Assembly: GCF_900113765.1 (NCBI RefSeq) | Contig: NZ_FOQO01000009.1 | Span: 1-64,000, forward strand | Direction: 5' to 3' | DNA length: 64,000 bases | Source: Parapedobacter indicus | GTDB lineage: Bacteria > Bacteroidota > Bacteroidia > Sphingobacteriales > Sphingobacteriaceae | Shown: in pieces, positions 36,248 to 44,646 of the stretch | Layout of the letters: each line of letters opens with the position of its first letter | Numbering within the stretch: position 1 is the first letter of the stretch | Translations under genes and position numbers: made by a program | Notes under the pieces: generated by a model | Database searches by the model: none | The model's input: only the letters and a program-made list of their open reading frames with translations | Told to the model about the DNA's origin: nothing

Positions 36248-38740
36248 TTATTTATTTCTCCGGATTGCGCCTCTAACGGCCTCGGCATTCAACGGATCGT
36301 CGGGCCAGGCATGTTTCGGATAACGTCTTTTGAGTTCTTTGCGCACTTCGAAATAGGTGGTTTGCCAGAAGCTGTTAAGATCTTTGGTCACCTGTACGGG
36401 TTTGAACCCCGGCGAAAGAAGATGCAATACCACAGGTGTCCTGCCGTCATTGATCCGCGGGGTATCAAGGAGGCCGAACACTTCCTGCAGGCGTACAGCC
36501 AATACGGGGGAAGCGCCGGTTGATGAATAACGAAGTTTCACCGCTGAGCCACTAGGCACTTCCAAATGGGTGGGGGCCAGACGACCTAGTGCCTGTTGTT
36601 GTTCATATGACAAGCTGCGGGTAAGCATGTTGAGTAGGTCTAGTTTTTTCAATTCTTCAGCTTTACGGATCCCCTGAAGATAGGGGGTGAGCCATTGTTC
36701 CAGATGATGAAGCAGGTTCTCGGTAGATACATCCGGCCAACCTGCTTCAGGCTGCCAATGCCGAAGGCTGCTCACCCGGTTTTGCCATTGCTCCGTTGCC
36801 TCGGTAAACGTAAGCAACTGCTCGCCTTCGCTGCGGATGACGTCGCATAGCACGTCGATGACGGTTGCTTCGTCGGGCGTCGGCAGTGGCGACGATTCCA
36901 GTGTGATGCTGCCGATGCGGCGGTCATTGGAGGCGACTATGTTTCCCTTTTGGCTGTCCCAAGCAATGCGCTCCGAAGCTTGGACAAACGGCGATAGCTC
37001 GGCCGGATTGACCGCAGCGGCAAGGAATACCTTGCCCAGCCCATCGCGCGCATCCAGCAGGGCGATGGCCAGCCAGGGTTCGTGCGCAAGGTCGTCACCG
37101 GGCGGTACGATGGCCCGTTTGCCGTTGGCTAGTTGATAGGTCCCTTTGCCATCGTTTCGAGCCTTGGCGATTCGTTCGGGATAGGCGTACGCCAAGAGAA
37201 GCCCGATCGAAAAAGAGGTTGCTATCCCATTATCTTCTTTTGTACCAAGCAGCTTTCGATAAGAACGGGCTATTTTTTCGATATTTTCCAAGCGTTTGCC
37301 GGGCTTGTTTCCGGCTCGGTACCTGCGCAATGCTTCGACACGCGAGGTGATGTCGGTACCTGCTTCACGGCCCAGGGGATCGCGCTCTTCAAGGAGTGCC
37401 GCGATATCGGTTGCGAGGCTGGCCATTCCCAGCCGCTTGCCTTCCAGCAGCATGTGAGCGATGCGGGGATGGCAGGGCAGCGCATGGACGGCTTTGCCGT
37501 GCGGCGTAATCTTCCGGTTGTCAAGTGCGCCCAGTTTATTCAGCAGATCATGGGCTTGTGCTACCGCCGTAGCGGGCGGGGGTGTGAGCCAGTTTAGCTG
37601 CCTGAGGTCCTGTATGCCCCATTGGGCGGTATCAAGCAGGAGGGAGGTGAGGTCTGCTTCGCCGATTTCCGGTGTACGGTAGGCAGCTAAGCGCTGTTCG
37701 GTAGCTTTGGTCCACAGGCGGTAGCAGGTTCCCGGTCCGAGTCTGCCGGCACGGCCGGCACGCTGGTCGGCCGCATCCCGCGAGATGCGGATGGTTTTGA
37801 GACGTGATAAGCCCGACGGCGGATCGAATACCACAGTGCGCGTGTAACCGCAATCGACAACGACAGCGATACCCTCAATGGTGAGGCTTGTTTCCGCGAT
37901 GGAGGTGGCCAGCACGATCTTCCGTTGGCCGTGGCGGTTGGGCTGGATGGCGGCGTGCTGTTCGGCCAATGAGAGTTGCCCATAGAGTGGATGGATGGCT
38001 GCACCCGTTGGATTGGCAAGGAGCAGCTGCTCACAGGTGCGTATTTCCGCTTCACCCGGCAAAAAGACGAGTATATCGCCCTGTTTTTCGCGAAAGGCAC
38101 GGATAGCGGCACGGGCGCATTCCTGAGAAAGTTGGCGTATATCCGGTTCTTCGGTATGGATGATGTCAACCGGGTACATACGCCCCTGGCTTTCCACCAC
38201 CGGGGTTTGCAGGAGGGTCGCGAGCTGATCGGTATCCAACGTGGCCGACATAATCAGTAACCTGAGATCGGGCCGTAATACCGATTGGCTTTCGCGACAC
38301 AGTACCATAGACAGATCGGTGTGCAGGCGCCGCTCGTGAAACTCGTCAAAAATCACGATTCCCACATCTTCCAGTGCATTGTCGTGATGGAGCATACGGG
38401 TAAGGATACCTTCGGTAACCACTTCGATGCGCGTGCGGGCAGAAGTCTGGTTTTCAAAGCGGACGCGGTAGCCCACGGTTTCTCCGACCTTTTCGCCCAA
38501 AAGGGAGGCCATGCGGTGGGCGATACTGCTGGCCGCCAGACGACGTGGTTCGAGCATGACGATTTTCCGGCCCTGTAGCCACGGTTCGTCCAGCAATGCC
38601 AAGGGTACGATGGTGCTTTTGCCTGCGCCTGGCGGCGTACTGAGAATGAGTGTATTGTGGGTTGAAAGAAGCTGCCTTACCTGCGGGATGGATTCGGTGA
38701 TCGGCAGATCGATGGTTAATGGATTAAAGCGCGCAGTCAT
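36248..38740 (-). CDS. hrpB: ATP-dependent helicase HrpB
   Basis: About 830 residues from the ATG at 38738-38740 (an in-frame TTG lies 9 bases earlier). DEAH/RHA helicase: Walker A STPPGAGKSTIVPLALL near residue 35-50, motif II DEFHERRL, motif III SATLD, motif V LATSIAETSLTIEGI, motif VI DQRAGRAGRLGPGTCYRLW. The C-terminal HrpB region (FEVRKELKRRYPKHAWPDDPL) is the usual closing block. RNA or DNA unwinding is expected; the cellular role of HrpB is poorly known. The start lies inside a truncated toxin gene, so its promoter must be within or upstream of that remnant. Confidence 0.93.
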   Translation of the reverse strand: MTARFNPLTIDLPITESIPQVRQLLSTHNTLILSTPPGAGKSTIVPLALLDEPWLQGRKIVMLEPRRLAASSIAHRMASLLGEKVGETVGYRVRFENQTSARTRIEVVTEGILTRMLHHDNALEDVGIVIFDEFHERRLHTDLSMVLCRESQSVLRPDLRLLIMSATLDTDQLATLLQTPVVESQGRMYPVDIIHTEEPDIRQLSQECARAAIRAFREKQGDILVFLPGEAEIRTCEQLLLANPTGAAIHPLYGQLSLAEQHAAIQPNRHGQRKIVLATSIAETSLTIEGIAVVVDCGYTRTVVFDPPSGLSRLKTIRISRDAADQRAGRAGRLGPGTCYRLWTKATEQRLAAYRTPEIGEADLTSLLLDTAQWGIQDLRQLNWLTPPPATAVAQAHDLLNKLGALDNRKITPHGKAVHALPCHPRIAHMLLEGKRLGMASLATDIAALLEERDPLGREAGTDITSRVEALRRYRAGNKPGKRLENIEKIARSYRKLLGTKEDNGIATSFSIGLLLAYAYPERIAKARNDGKGTYQLANGKRAIVPPGDDLAHEPWLAIALLDARDGLGKVFLAAAVNPAELSPFVQASERIAWDSQKGNIVASNDRRIGSITLESSPLPTPDEATVIDVLCDVIRSEGEQLLTFTEATEQWQNRVSSLRHWQPEAGWPDVSTENLLHHLEQWLTPYLQGIRKAEELKKLDLLNMLTRSLSYEQQQALGRLAPTHLEVPSGSAVKLRYSSTGASPVLAVRLQEVFGLLDTPRINDGRTPVVLHLLSPGFKPVQVTKDLNSFWQTTYFEVRKELKRRYPKHAWPDDPLNAEAVRGAIRRNK

Positions 38741-38885
38741 TATTACCAAGCGGGTTTCCTTGTTCCGGGTTCAGCTCAAGAAGTTCAATGAGATTTAGGA
38801 AGTCTGCTTTGATTGATGGATATTTTTGGTGTAAGTTTTTAACGTCACGCTTAAAGCGTGGTGTTGCGATTACTTCAAAGCTCAT
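38724..38885 (-). pseudogene. truncated RelE/ParE-family toxin gene
   Basis: ATG at 38883-38885 opens a 53-codon frame, MSFEVIATPRFKRDVKNLHQ onward to ENPEQ-like LNPEQGNPLGNN, then DCAL and TAA. This is the N-terminal half of the RelE/ParE-like toxin family common in Bacteroidota (usual length about 100 residues). The catalytic C-terminal half is replaced by the start of hrpB, whose ATG lies within the frame. No functional nuclease is expected. Confidence 0.7.
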
Positions 38886-39080
38886 CCAATAACTCTCTTG
38901 CCGGAATGCCCTTTAGTGTCCCTTTTGAATCTGTATAGCCTCTTGGACCCCTTCTCTAACACCTTCCAGCACATCCGCTTTATAGGAAGACAGCGTCTGA
39001 GCTTTGACAAATTTTAAGTTCCGCAGTAATTCCATCACGAAATTGGCTTTATCTTCCGTTATATCCAACAATACCTTCAT
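38875..39080 (-). pseudogene. frameshifted antitoxin gene paired with the truncated toxin
   Basis: From the ATG at 39078-39080: MKVLLDITEDKANFVMELLR then KFVKAQTLSSYKADVLEGVREGV... stopping early after 55 residues (QKGH, TAA). One extra base in the CAAAAGGG run would continue as KGTLKGIPARELLDEL and end in TGA at 38875-38877, overlapping the toxin ATG as these antitoxins normally do. So a single-base deletion (or a homopolymer sequencing error) broke the gene. The stretch MKVLLDI..KAxFVMELLRxLxFVKA is the typical start of the family. Its own -7 element lies 6 bases upstream. Confidence 0.7.
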
Positions 39081-39085
39081 GCAAA

Positions 39086-39093
39086 CAAAAATA
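39086..39093 (-). promoter_or_regulatory. -7 promoter element of the decayed toxin-antitoxin module
   Basis: TATTTTTG on the minus strand, 6 bases before the antitoxin ATG. No other promoter-like site is seen between here and hrpB, so it may now drive hrpB. Confidence 0.45.
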
Positions 39094-39163
39094 GTCATTT
39101 ACATACATTTATGCAATTTCAAAATATCAACAACCAAAACCGTTCCGCGTTATCTGTGATCAC

Positions 39164-39171
39164 TATATTTG
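39164..39171 (+). promoter_or_regulatory. -7 promoter element of the SNF2 gene
   Basis: TATATTTG overlaps an in-frame TTG and ends 3 bases before the ATG at 39175. This makes the TTG at 39169 an unlikely start. Confidence 0.5.
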
Positions 39172-39174
39172 CGG

Positions 39175-42100
39175 ATGCTGGAAACCCGAGGAACCCATAT
39201 TTTTATTTTCCGCGATACGGCGATGGAACAGCTTTCCGAGTCCCGTATTGTGTCTGCTGCTGAACGCGGCTTCTGGGCGGATTCCCAGGCCGTCGGATCG
39301 GTACATCCCGCCGAGTTGGAGGTAGACGCGGGGACATTTACCTGCCGCCTTCCGGACGGTGGGGAGGCAACGGTCGGCGTGATCCAGGAAAACGGACAGT
39401 TGACGGTATCCAGCGACTTGCCCGGCCCGGTGGGAATCCTCACCGTGGCTTCCGCCACTGTGTTGGTTGCGCTGCTGCGGAGGGAGGAATTGGGGGTATT
39501 TTTTCTGGCGTCGCTCCGCTCCAGAAAACTGCGGCAGGCAGCCACTGCCTATGGACTGGAGCATGAGCCCGATCTTGACCGTTACCTGATGCCTGCGGTT
39601 GCCGATGGGCGACTCATCGTCCAACCCCGTTTGGCAGGATTGCTGCCACTTACATCACCTAAGCTACGCGAACTGGGAGAGCAGGTCAGCAATCAACAAC
39701 ATCCGCAAGCGTTGGATGGGTCATTGGCAGAACAGGCCATTTTGGTCATCAGCCGACATAAATATTACCGCAATCCCGTAGTGGAGCTCATTGTTGCCGA
39801 ACGTACCAAGTCGGGCCGCCTAAAGTCACCCTTTAACCGTATCGAACCCCTTCGGCAGCTTGCGATGGCCACCGGGGTAGACGAAGCAAAATTTTACGCG
39901 GCGATTGCCCAGCTCCAACAAGTGGAGAATGGCGACCGTATGGCCTCGGATCTGACGGCCTTGCATACCGTAATCAAAAGCGGTTCTGATTATCCGCTAT
40001 ATTACCACGATGAGCAGTTTGGTGAAAACTTTTCTTCCAAATCCCTGGTGCCGGCAAAAGCAGCGCTGATGCCGGACACCGTCAGCCTGTCCATCCGTGC
40101 GGAGGGTGCGTTTTATGCGATTATTGGCCGGATTACGTTGGACGGTAAACCCTATGCATTACATGAACTTCCCCTTAAACTGGGATGTTTTTTCTTACTG
40201 AAAAACAAGCTATACCTTGCAAGCAGTGCACTGTTGATTTCCATCGTAGCGTTGCTGCGCGAGCAGGGAGGTAGACTACTAATCCATGCCAGCAAATACC
40301 GCGACTTCCAGCGGCAGCTGCTGGATAAACTGTCGGAAAGCATCCGCCTAGAATATCCGGATCTCAAGTCTGGTACACCGGAGCAACTGGCTGAAACCGG
40401 ATTCGCGACACCGCCCGAACGGTTAATCTACCTGTCCGATTTCGGTCCCCATGTGATGATGATTCCCGTCGTGCGCTACGGTGAGGCTGAAGTGGCTATC
40501 CGCACTGAAAAGCAAGTGAAGGCGTCGGATAGCAAGGGGAATGATTTCATGGTGCCCAGAGACGACGGTTTTGAGCAGGCATTCCTTTCTTTACTGATCA
40601 AGCAACATCCGTATTTGCTCGAACAGTTGGATAATCAATTGTATTATTTCTATCTCCATAAGAAGTACTTCCTCGATGAAGAATGGTTTCTCCCCGTATT
40701 TGACACGTGGCGTGAATCGGGAATTGAGGTGTTTGGATTCAATGAATTGATTGGCAATAAATTAAACCCTCATAAAGTAACGATCACTATCAAAGTAATC
40801 AGCGGTATCAACTGGTTCAATGCGACGCACGATGTGCGCTTTGGCAGGAAGCGTGCATCTCTGAAGAAAATCCAAGCGGCCCTGCGTAATAAGCGCAACT
40901 ACGTGGAGCTCGATGACGGGACACGGGGCATCCTGCCGAAGGAGTGGATCGAAAAGTTTGCCCGGTATTTCCACGCTGGGGAAGTAGCCGATGATAACAC
41001 CATCCGTTATGCCAAATCCAATTTTGAGACGGTGACAACCCTCTACGAAGCGGCGATGCTGGATGAAGCCACGTCGCAGGAAATACAACTGCTCCGCGAA
41101 CGGCTTCGTCAGGTTGAATCGGTCCCCGCTGTTGCCGAGCCTTCCGGTTTGAAGACGAAACTGCGTCCGTATCAACGGCAGGGATTGGACTGGCTTAGTT
41201 TTTTGGACAGCTTCCACTTCGGCGGGATACTGGCGGATGAAATGGGTCTAGGTAAAACGGTGCAGATCATCGCATTTATGCTGTCGCAACGGGAGAAGGG
41301 ACGTACTGGTGCCGACCTTGTCGTAGTACCGGCCACGCTGATCTTTAATTGGCAGCGGGAGCTGACTGTACTGGCACCTTCGTTGAAGGTATTGACGCTG
41401 TATGGCACCGGCCGTGCGAGATCGGCCGAGTTAATTGAACGGTATGACGTGGTGCTGACGTCCTACACCACGCTGTTGGCCGATATCCGCTTTCTGAAAG
41501 ATTTTGTCTTCAACTACGTATACCTCGACGAATCCCAAAACATTAAAAATCCCGATTCGCAGCGCTACAAGGCTGTACGGCTGCTGCAAGCACGCAATCG
41601 GATTGCCATCAGCGGCACGCCGTTTGAAAATAGCTCGTTTGACCTGTATGGTCAGCTATCGTTTGCCTGCCCCGGTCTGTTGGGAGATAAACGGTATTTT
41701 CGCGATGTGTATGGTAAACCCATTGACCAGTTCAAGAACCAGAAACGACGCAAAGAACTCCAACAGAAAATCCAGCCGTTTATCCTGCGCCGCACTAAGC
41801 AAGAAGTAGCATCCGACTTGCCCGAAAAAGTCACTACGGTGCTGTATAGCGAGATGGGAACGCAGCAGCGGAAGATCTACGATGCTTACGAAAAGGAATT
41901 CCGTGATTTCATTTCAGCCTTGTCCGGCGATGAAGTGGATAACAGTCCGATGCATGTGCTCCGCGGTTTAACGAGGCTCCGGCAAATCTGCGATTCGCCG
42001 GCACTGTTGCCCGACGGAATGCTGAATACGGCGGTGTCGGCTAAGGTTGAACTGCTGAAAGAGCAGATAAAGGATAAAGCCCCTTACCATAAGGTGGTTA

Positions 42101-42537
42101 TCTTTTCTCAGTTTGTATCCATGCTGCAGCTCATCGGGCAAATGCTGGATGAGATAGGGATCGGCCACGTAAGCCTTACGGGCAGCACACGTGCACGGGA
42201 ACCGGTGGTCAATACTTTTCAGGAAGATCCCGAAATACGGGTTTTTCTGGTGAGCCTAAAGGCCGGGGGCACCGGGTTGAATCTTACCGCTGCCGAGGTG
42301 GTGTATCTGGTGGACCCATGGTGGAATCCAGCTGTGGAGAACCAGGCCATTGACCGCGTGCACCGTATCGGCCAAAATAAAAAAGTGGTGGCTTACCGGT
42401 TAGTAACGCCAGGTACCGTGGAGGAGAAAGTGATGCAATTGCAGGATACCAAACGTGCATTGGCTGATGGATTGGTACGTAATGGTGTGTCGTTTTTCCG
42501 GACACTGGATAGGGAAGGGTTGCTGAAGTTGCTTTAA
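39175..42537 (+). CDS. SNF2-family DNA-dependent ATPase / helicase
   Basis: About 1120 residues. The N-terminal 600 residues have no clear motif. The SNF2 core follows: KLRPYQRQGLDWL, Walker A ILADEMGLGKTVQIIAFML, motif II DESQ in YLDESQNIKN (a DEAH variant frequent in bacterial SNF2), ISGTPFENSSFDLYGQLSF, and the helicase C-lobe VVIFSQFVSMLQLIGQML, LKAGGTGLNLT, VYLVDPWWNPAVENQAIDRVHRIGQ. These proteins remodel protein-DNA or RNA polymerase complexes using ATP. No SWIM finger (no CxCxnCxH) is seen in the N-terminal part. Divergent from the toxin-antitoxin remnant. Confidence 0.92.
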   Translation: MLETRGTHIFIFRDTAMEQLSESRIVSAAERGFWADSQAVGSVHPAELEVDAGTFTCRLPDGGEATVGVIQENGQLTVSSDLPGPVGILTVASATVLVALLRREELGVFFLASLRSRKLRQAATAYGLEHEPDLDRYLMPAVADGRLIVQPRLAGLLPLTSPKLRELGEQVSNQQHPQALDGSLAEQAILVISRHKYYRNPVVELIVAERTKSGRLKSPFNRIEPLRQLAMATGVDEAKFYAAIAQLQQVENGDRMASDLTALHTVIKSGSDYPLYYHDEQFGENFSSKSLVPAKAALMPDTVSLSIRAEGAFYAIIGRITLDGKPYALHELPLKLGCFFLLKNKLYLASSALLISIVALLREQGGRLLIHASKYRDFQRQLLDKLSESIRLEYPDLKSGTPEQLAETGFATPPERLIYLSDFGPHVMMIPVVRYGEAEVAIRTEKQVKASDSKGNDFMVPRDDGFEQAFLSLLIKQHPYLLEQLDNQLYYFYLHKKYFLDEEWFLPVFDTWRESGIEVFGFNELIGNKLNPHKVTITIKVISGINWFNATHDVRFGRKRASLKKIQAALRNKRNYVELDDGTRGILPKEWIEKFARYFHAGEVADDNTIRYAKSNFETVTTLYEAAMLDEATSQEIQLLRERLRQVESVPAVAEPSGLKTKLRPYQRQGLDWLSFLDSFHFGGILADEMGLGKTVQIIAFMLSQREKGRTGADLVVVPATLIFNWQRELTVLAPSLKVLTLYGTGRARSAELIERYDVVLTSYTTLLADIRFLKDFVFNYVYLDESQNIKNPDSQRYKAVRLLQARNRIAISGTPFENSSFDLYGQLSFACPGLLGDKRYFRDVYGKPIDQFKNQKRRKELQQKIQPFILRRTKQEVASDLPEKVTTVLYSEMGTQQRKIYDAYEKEFRDFISALSGDEVDNSPMHVLRGLTRLRQICDSPALLPDGMLNTAVSAKVELLKEQIKDKAPYHKVVIFSQFVSMLQLIGQMLDEIGIGHVSLTGSTRAREPVVNTFQEDPEIRVFLVSLKAGGTGLNLTAAEVVYLVDPWWNPAVENQAIDRVHRIGQNKKVVAYRLVTPGTVEEKVMQLQDTKRALADGLVRNGVSFFRTLDREGLLKLL

Positions 42538-42610
42538 GTTTAGGTTAAAAATGGCTTGCATCCCATGGTTCAATTCATTATCCTTGCTTTAAAATAGACT
42601 CGAAAATCAT

Positions 42611-42672
42611 GTATTAGATTTTTTCTTACTGTATTTCAATACGTTGCATATTATTTCAAAAAAATCTAATAC
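42611..42672. repeat. inverted repeat upstream of the ECF sigma gene
   Basis: GTATTAGATTTTTT (42611-42624) and AAAAAATCTAATAC (42659-42672) are perfect 14-bp inverted arms around 34 bases that hold a smaller hairpin GTATT-TC-AATAC (42631-42642). The right arm runs into the leader shared with fecR. The region may be an operator or a structured leader. Confidence 0.6.
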
Positions 42673-42715
42673 CATACCTTCTTTTCTGACTTATATTCTT
42701 GACTAATCGATTATG
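42666..42715 (+). promoter_or_regulatory. sigma/fecR shared leader, copy 1
   Basis: The 50 bases ending with the sigma-gene ATG match the 50 bases ending with the fecR ATG at 42 of 50 positions without gaps (common core CCTTCTTTTCTGACTTATA). Equal spacing to both starts suggests the two copies are recognised by the same factor, perhaps the ECF sigma itself. Confidence 0.6.
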
Positions 42716-43303
42716 GCAGGAGATTTTCGTGAATATAGTGACTCCGATCTTTTACGAATCGTGAAGGCAGGGGATGAGCGTGCCTTCTCCGAATTCTTTG
42801 CACGGTACTGGCCTCCCATGTTTCTTCATGCCATGCGTATGTTACGTAACGAGGAAACTTGTCAGGATGTTTTGCAGGAAGCATTCCTCGCTTTTTGGCG
42901 ACGAATTCCGGAACTGCCGTTAGATACACGCGTTGAGGCATATTTATACCGGATCGTCCGAAACCGCATCGTTAAAATCATTGCCGAGGAAAAACACCGG
43001 TCGGACCTGTTGGCCGACTTTGCCAAGACGATTAATCTTGCTGGAGAAGCCAGCGATTCCCATGTTAGCGAATCCGAATTGATCGCGCTGATTAACGATG
43101 AAGTGAATAAGATGCCGTCGCGCATGCAGGAAGTATTTCGCCTGAGCCGGAACGAAAACCTGAAACACCAAGAGATTGCCGAACAGCTCGGCATTTCGGG
43201 GCATACCGTTAAATCCCAACTTCATAATGCGCTCCGAAGGATAAAGATACGCATTGGACTATATCTTTTGTTGCTGTTTTTCAGCCTTATAGGATTTTTT
43301 TGA
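42713..43303 (+). CDS. ECF RNA polymerase sigma factor (FecI type, PUL 2)
   Basis: 196 residues. Sigma-70 region 2 (AFSEFFARYWPPMFLHAMRMLRN; CQDVLQEAFLAFW) and region 4 with the HTH (MPSRMQEVFRLSRNENLKHQEIAEQLGISGHTVKSQL). The C-terminus (about 175-196) is hydrophobic, ending LLLLFFSLIGFF, as in other FecI-like sigma factors of Bacteroidota. Normally held inactive by the FecR anti-sigma encoded 55 bases downstream, and released by a signal through the SusC STN domain. Its own leader is duplicated upstream of fecR. Confidence 0.93.
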   Translation: MAGDFREYSDSDLLRIVKAGDERAFSEFFARYWPPMFLHAMRMLRNEETCQDVLQEAFLAFWRRIPELPLDTRVEAYLYRIVRNRIVKIIAEEKHRSDLLADFAKTINLAGEASDSHVSESELIALINDEVNKMPSRMQEVFRLSRNENLKHQEIAEQLGISGHTVKSQLHNALRRIKIRIGLYLLLLFFSLIGFF

Positions 43304-43311
43304 AAGAAAAA

Positions 43312-43361
43312 CTAATACCAAGCCTTCTTTTCTGACTTATACTCTTAACTAACCAGCTATG
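43312..43361 (+). promoter_or_regulatory. sigma/fecR shared leader, copy 2
   Basis: Matches 42666-42715 at 42 of 50 bases and ends with the fecR ATG. Lies between the sigma stop and the fecR start. Confidence 0.6.
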
Positions 43362-44504
43362 GAAAAAGAGCAAGTAAAAGCGTTATTGGCCCGTTATGCC
43401 GACGGTAAATGCACCGCCGAAGAGGCTACACAGGTGGAAGCCTGGTACCGTCGCATTGCGAAGCAACAGGGAGATTCACTGGTCGACGCAGACTATGCCC
43501 ATCTCTATGCGCAAGCCCACGAACGTCTCATCCAATCCATATCGGATTCCCAATTGCCTGATGTAGCTAAAAAGAATTGGCATTGGCCGTTCTATGCTGC
43601 TGCCGCAGTGTTGCTAGCGACGCTATCAATCGTTTACTTTTTTCTGCCTGAACCCGCTGATCCTGTGCAAACCATCACTACTTCACCTATTTTGCCGGGT
43701 GGTAATTATGCCACCTTAACTGTGGCAGGTGGCCAATCCCTGCAATTGGACAGCAACCAATCCGGCATATCCGTGGATGGTGAGCGCATTGTTTATACGG
43801 ACAATCAGCCCATTGAGAAGGCAATCTTACGGATGGATAATTTCAATGATGTCAGCGTACCTTTGGAGCTTACCACGCCCAAAGGTGGTACCTACCAGGT
43901 CACGCTTGCAGATGGTACCATCGTTTGGCTCAATGCCGCGTCAACACTGAAGTACCCCTCCCGTTTTACCGACAAGGAACGCGTTGTCGAAATCTTGGGA
44001 GAAGGCTATTTCGCTGTGGCGAAGGATAGTAAAAAACCTTTCATTGTTAAGGCGGCCGGACAAGTGGTGGAGGTACTGGGTACGGAATTTAATATCTCGG
44101 CGTACGACGATGAACCAGCAGTGAAAACAACACTCGTCAACGGGTCCGTACGCGTCAAGCCGATGTCGTTTTCCCACGGCAACACGCAATTGATCCCAGG
44201 CGAACAGAGTATATTAACCAACACAGGTACCCTGACCGTAGCGAAGGTAGACACCTATGCCGAGACCGCTTGGAAAAACGGATTAATGTCTTTAACCAAT
44301 GTTCCATTTGACGTATTGATGCGCCAGTTGTCGCGATGGTACAAGATCGATATCAAGTACAAAGGCAACTTGTCTCACATTCGTTTTGAAGGGGAAGTCA
44401 CGAGAGACGTTACCCTGGAAGACCTGCTTGACTTTTTTAAGGATTCAGGTTTACTATTTGAAATAACCAATAACAGAACACTAATTGTGAAAGAGAAAAA
44501 ATAG
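43359..44504 (+). CDS. FecR-family anti-sigma factor (PUL 2)
   Basis: 381 residues. An N-terminal cytoplasmic sigma-binding part (1-75), a membrane helix (about 77-100, FYAAAAVLLATLSIVYFFLP), the periplasmic FecR domain (about 175-280, TYQVTLADGTIVWLNAASTLKYPSRFTDKERVVEILGEGYFAVA) and a C-terminal STN-contacting domain (DUF4974-like, about 310-380, LMSLTNVPFDVLMRQLSRWYKIDIKY). It passes a signal from the STN domain of SusC to the sigma factor. Preceded by a copy of the sigma-gene leader. Confidence 0.92.
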   Translation: MEKEQVKALLARYADGKCTAEEATQVEAWYRRIAKQQGDSLVDADYAHLYAQAHERLIQSISDSQLPDVAKKNWHWPFYAAAAVLLATLSIVYFFLPEPADPVQTITTSPILPGGNYATLTVAGGQSLQLDSNQSGISVDGERIVYTDNQPIEKAILRMDNFNDVSVPLELTTPKGGTYQVTLADGTIVWLNAASTLKYPSRFTDKERVVEILGEGYFAVAKDSKKPFIVKAAGQVVEVLGTEFNISAYDDEPAVKTTLVNGSVRVKPMSFSHGNTQLIPGEQSILTNTGTLTVAKVDTYAETAWKNGLMSLTNVPFDVLMRQLSRWYKIDIKYKGNLSHIRFEGEVTRDVTLEDLLDFFKDSGLLFEITNNRTLIVKEKK

Positions 44505-44552
44505 AAAACAGCACAACAGTCTCACAGACGTCGGCTAGCGTCATAAAAATAA

Positions 44553-44625
44553 GGGAAGTGGTTGCGTCACTCCCCTCAAATAGTCTGTAAATAACCGAAA
44601 GTCCGTTTTCGAGAAACGGGTTATT
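44553..44625 (+). promoter_or_regulatory. two hairpins in the susC leader (PUL 2)
   Basis: Hairpin 1: GGGAAGTG (44553-44560) with CACTCCCC (44568-44575), one mismatch. Hairpin 2: AATAACC (44590-44596) with GGTTATT (44619-44625), containing an inner GTTT/AAAC stem. They fill the 142-base gap between fecR and susC, which has no TAnnTTTG element. They may mark a processing or attenuation point; no function is proven. Confidence 0.4.
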
Positions 44626-44646
44626 ACTCAAACTTTATCCAAAATT

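Noticed and set aside
38875..38925. programmed ribosomal frameshift in the antitoxin gene
   Set aside because: The toxin gene it would feed is truncated, so there is no selection for a working frameshift; simple decay is more likely.
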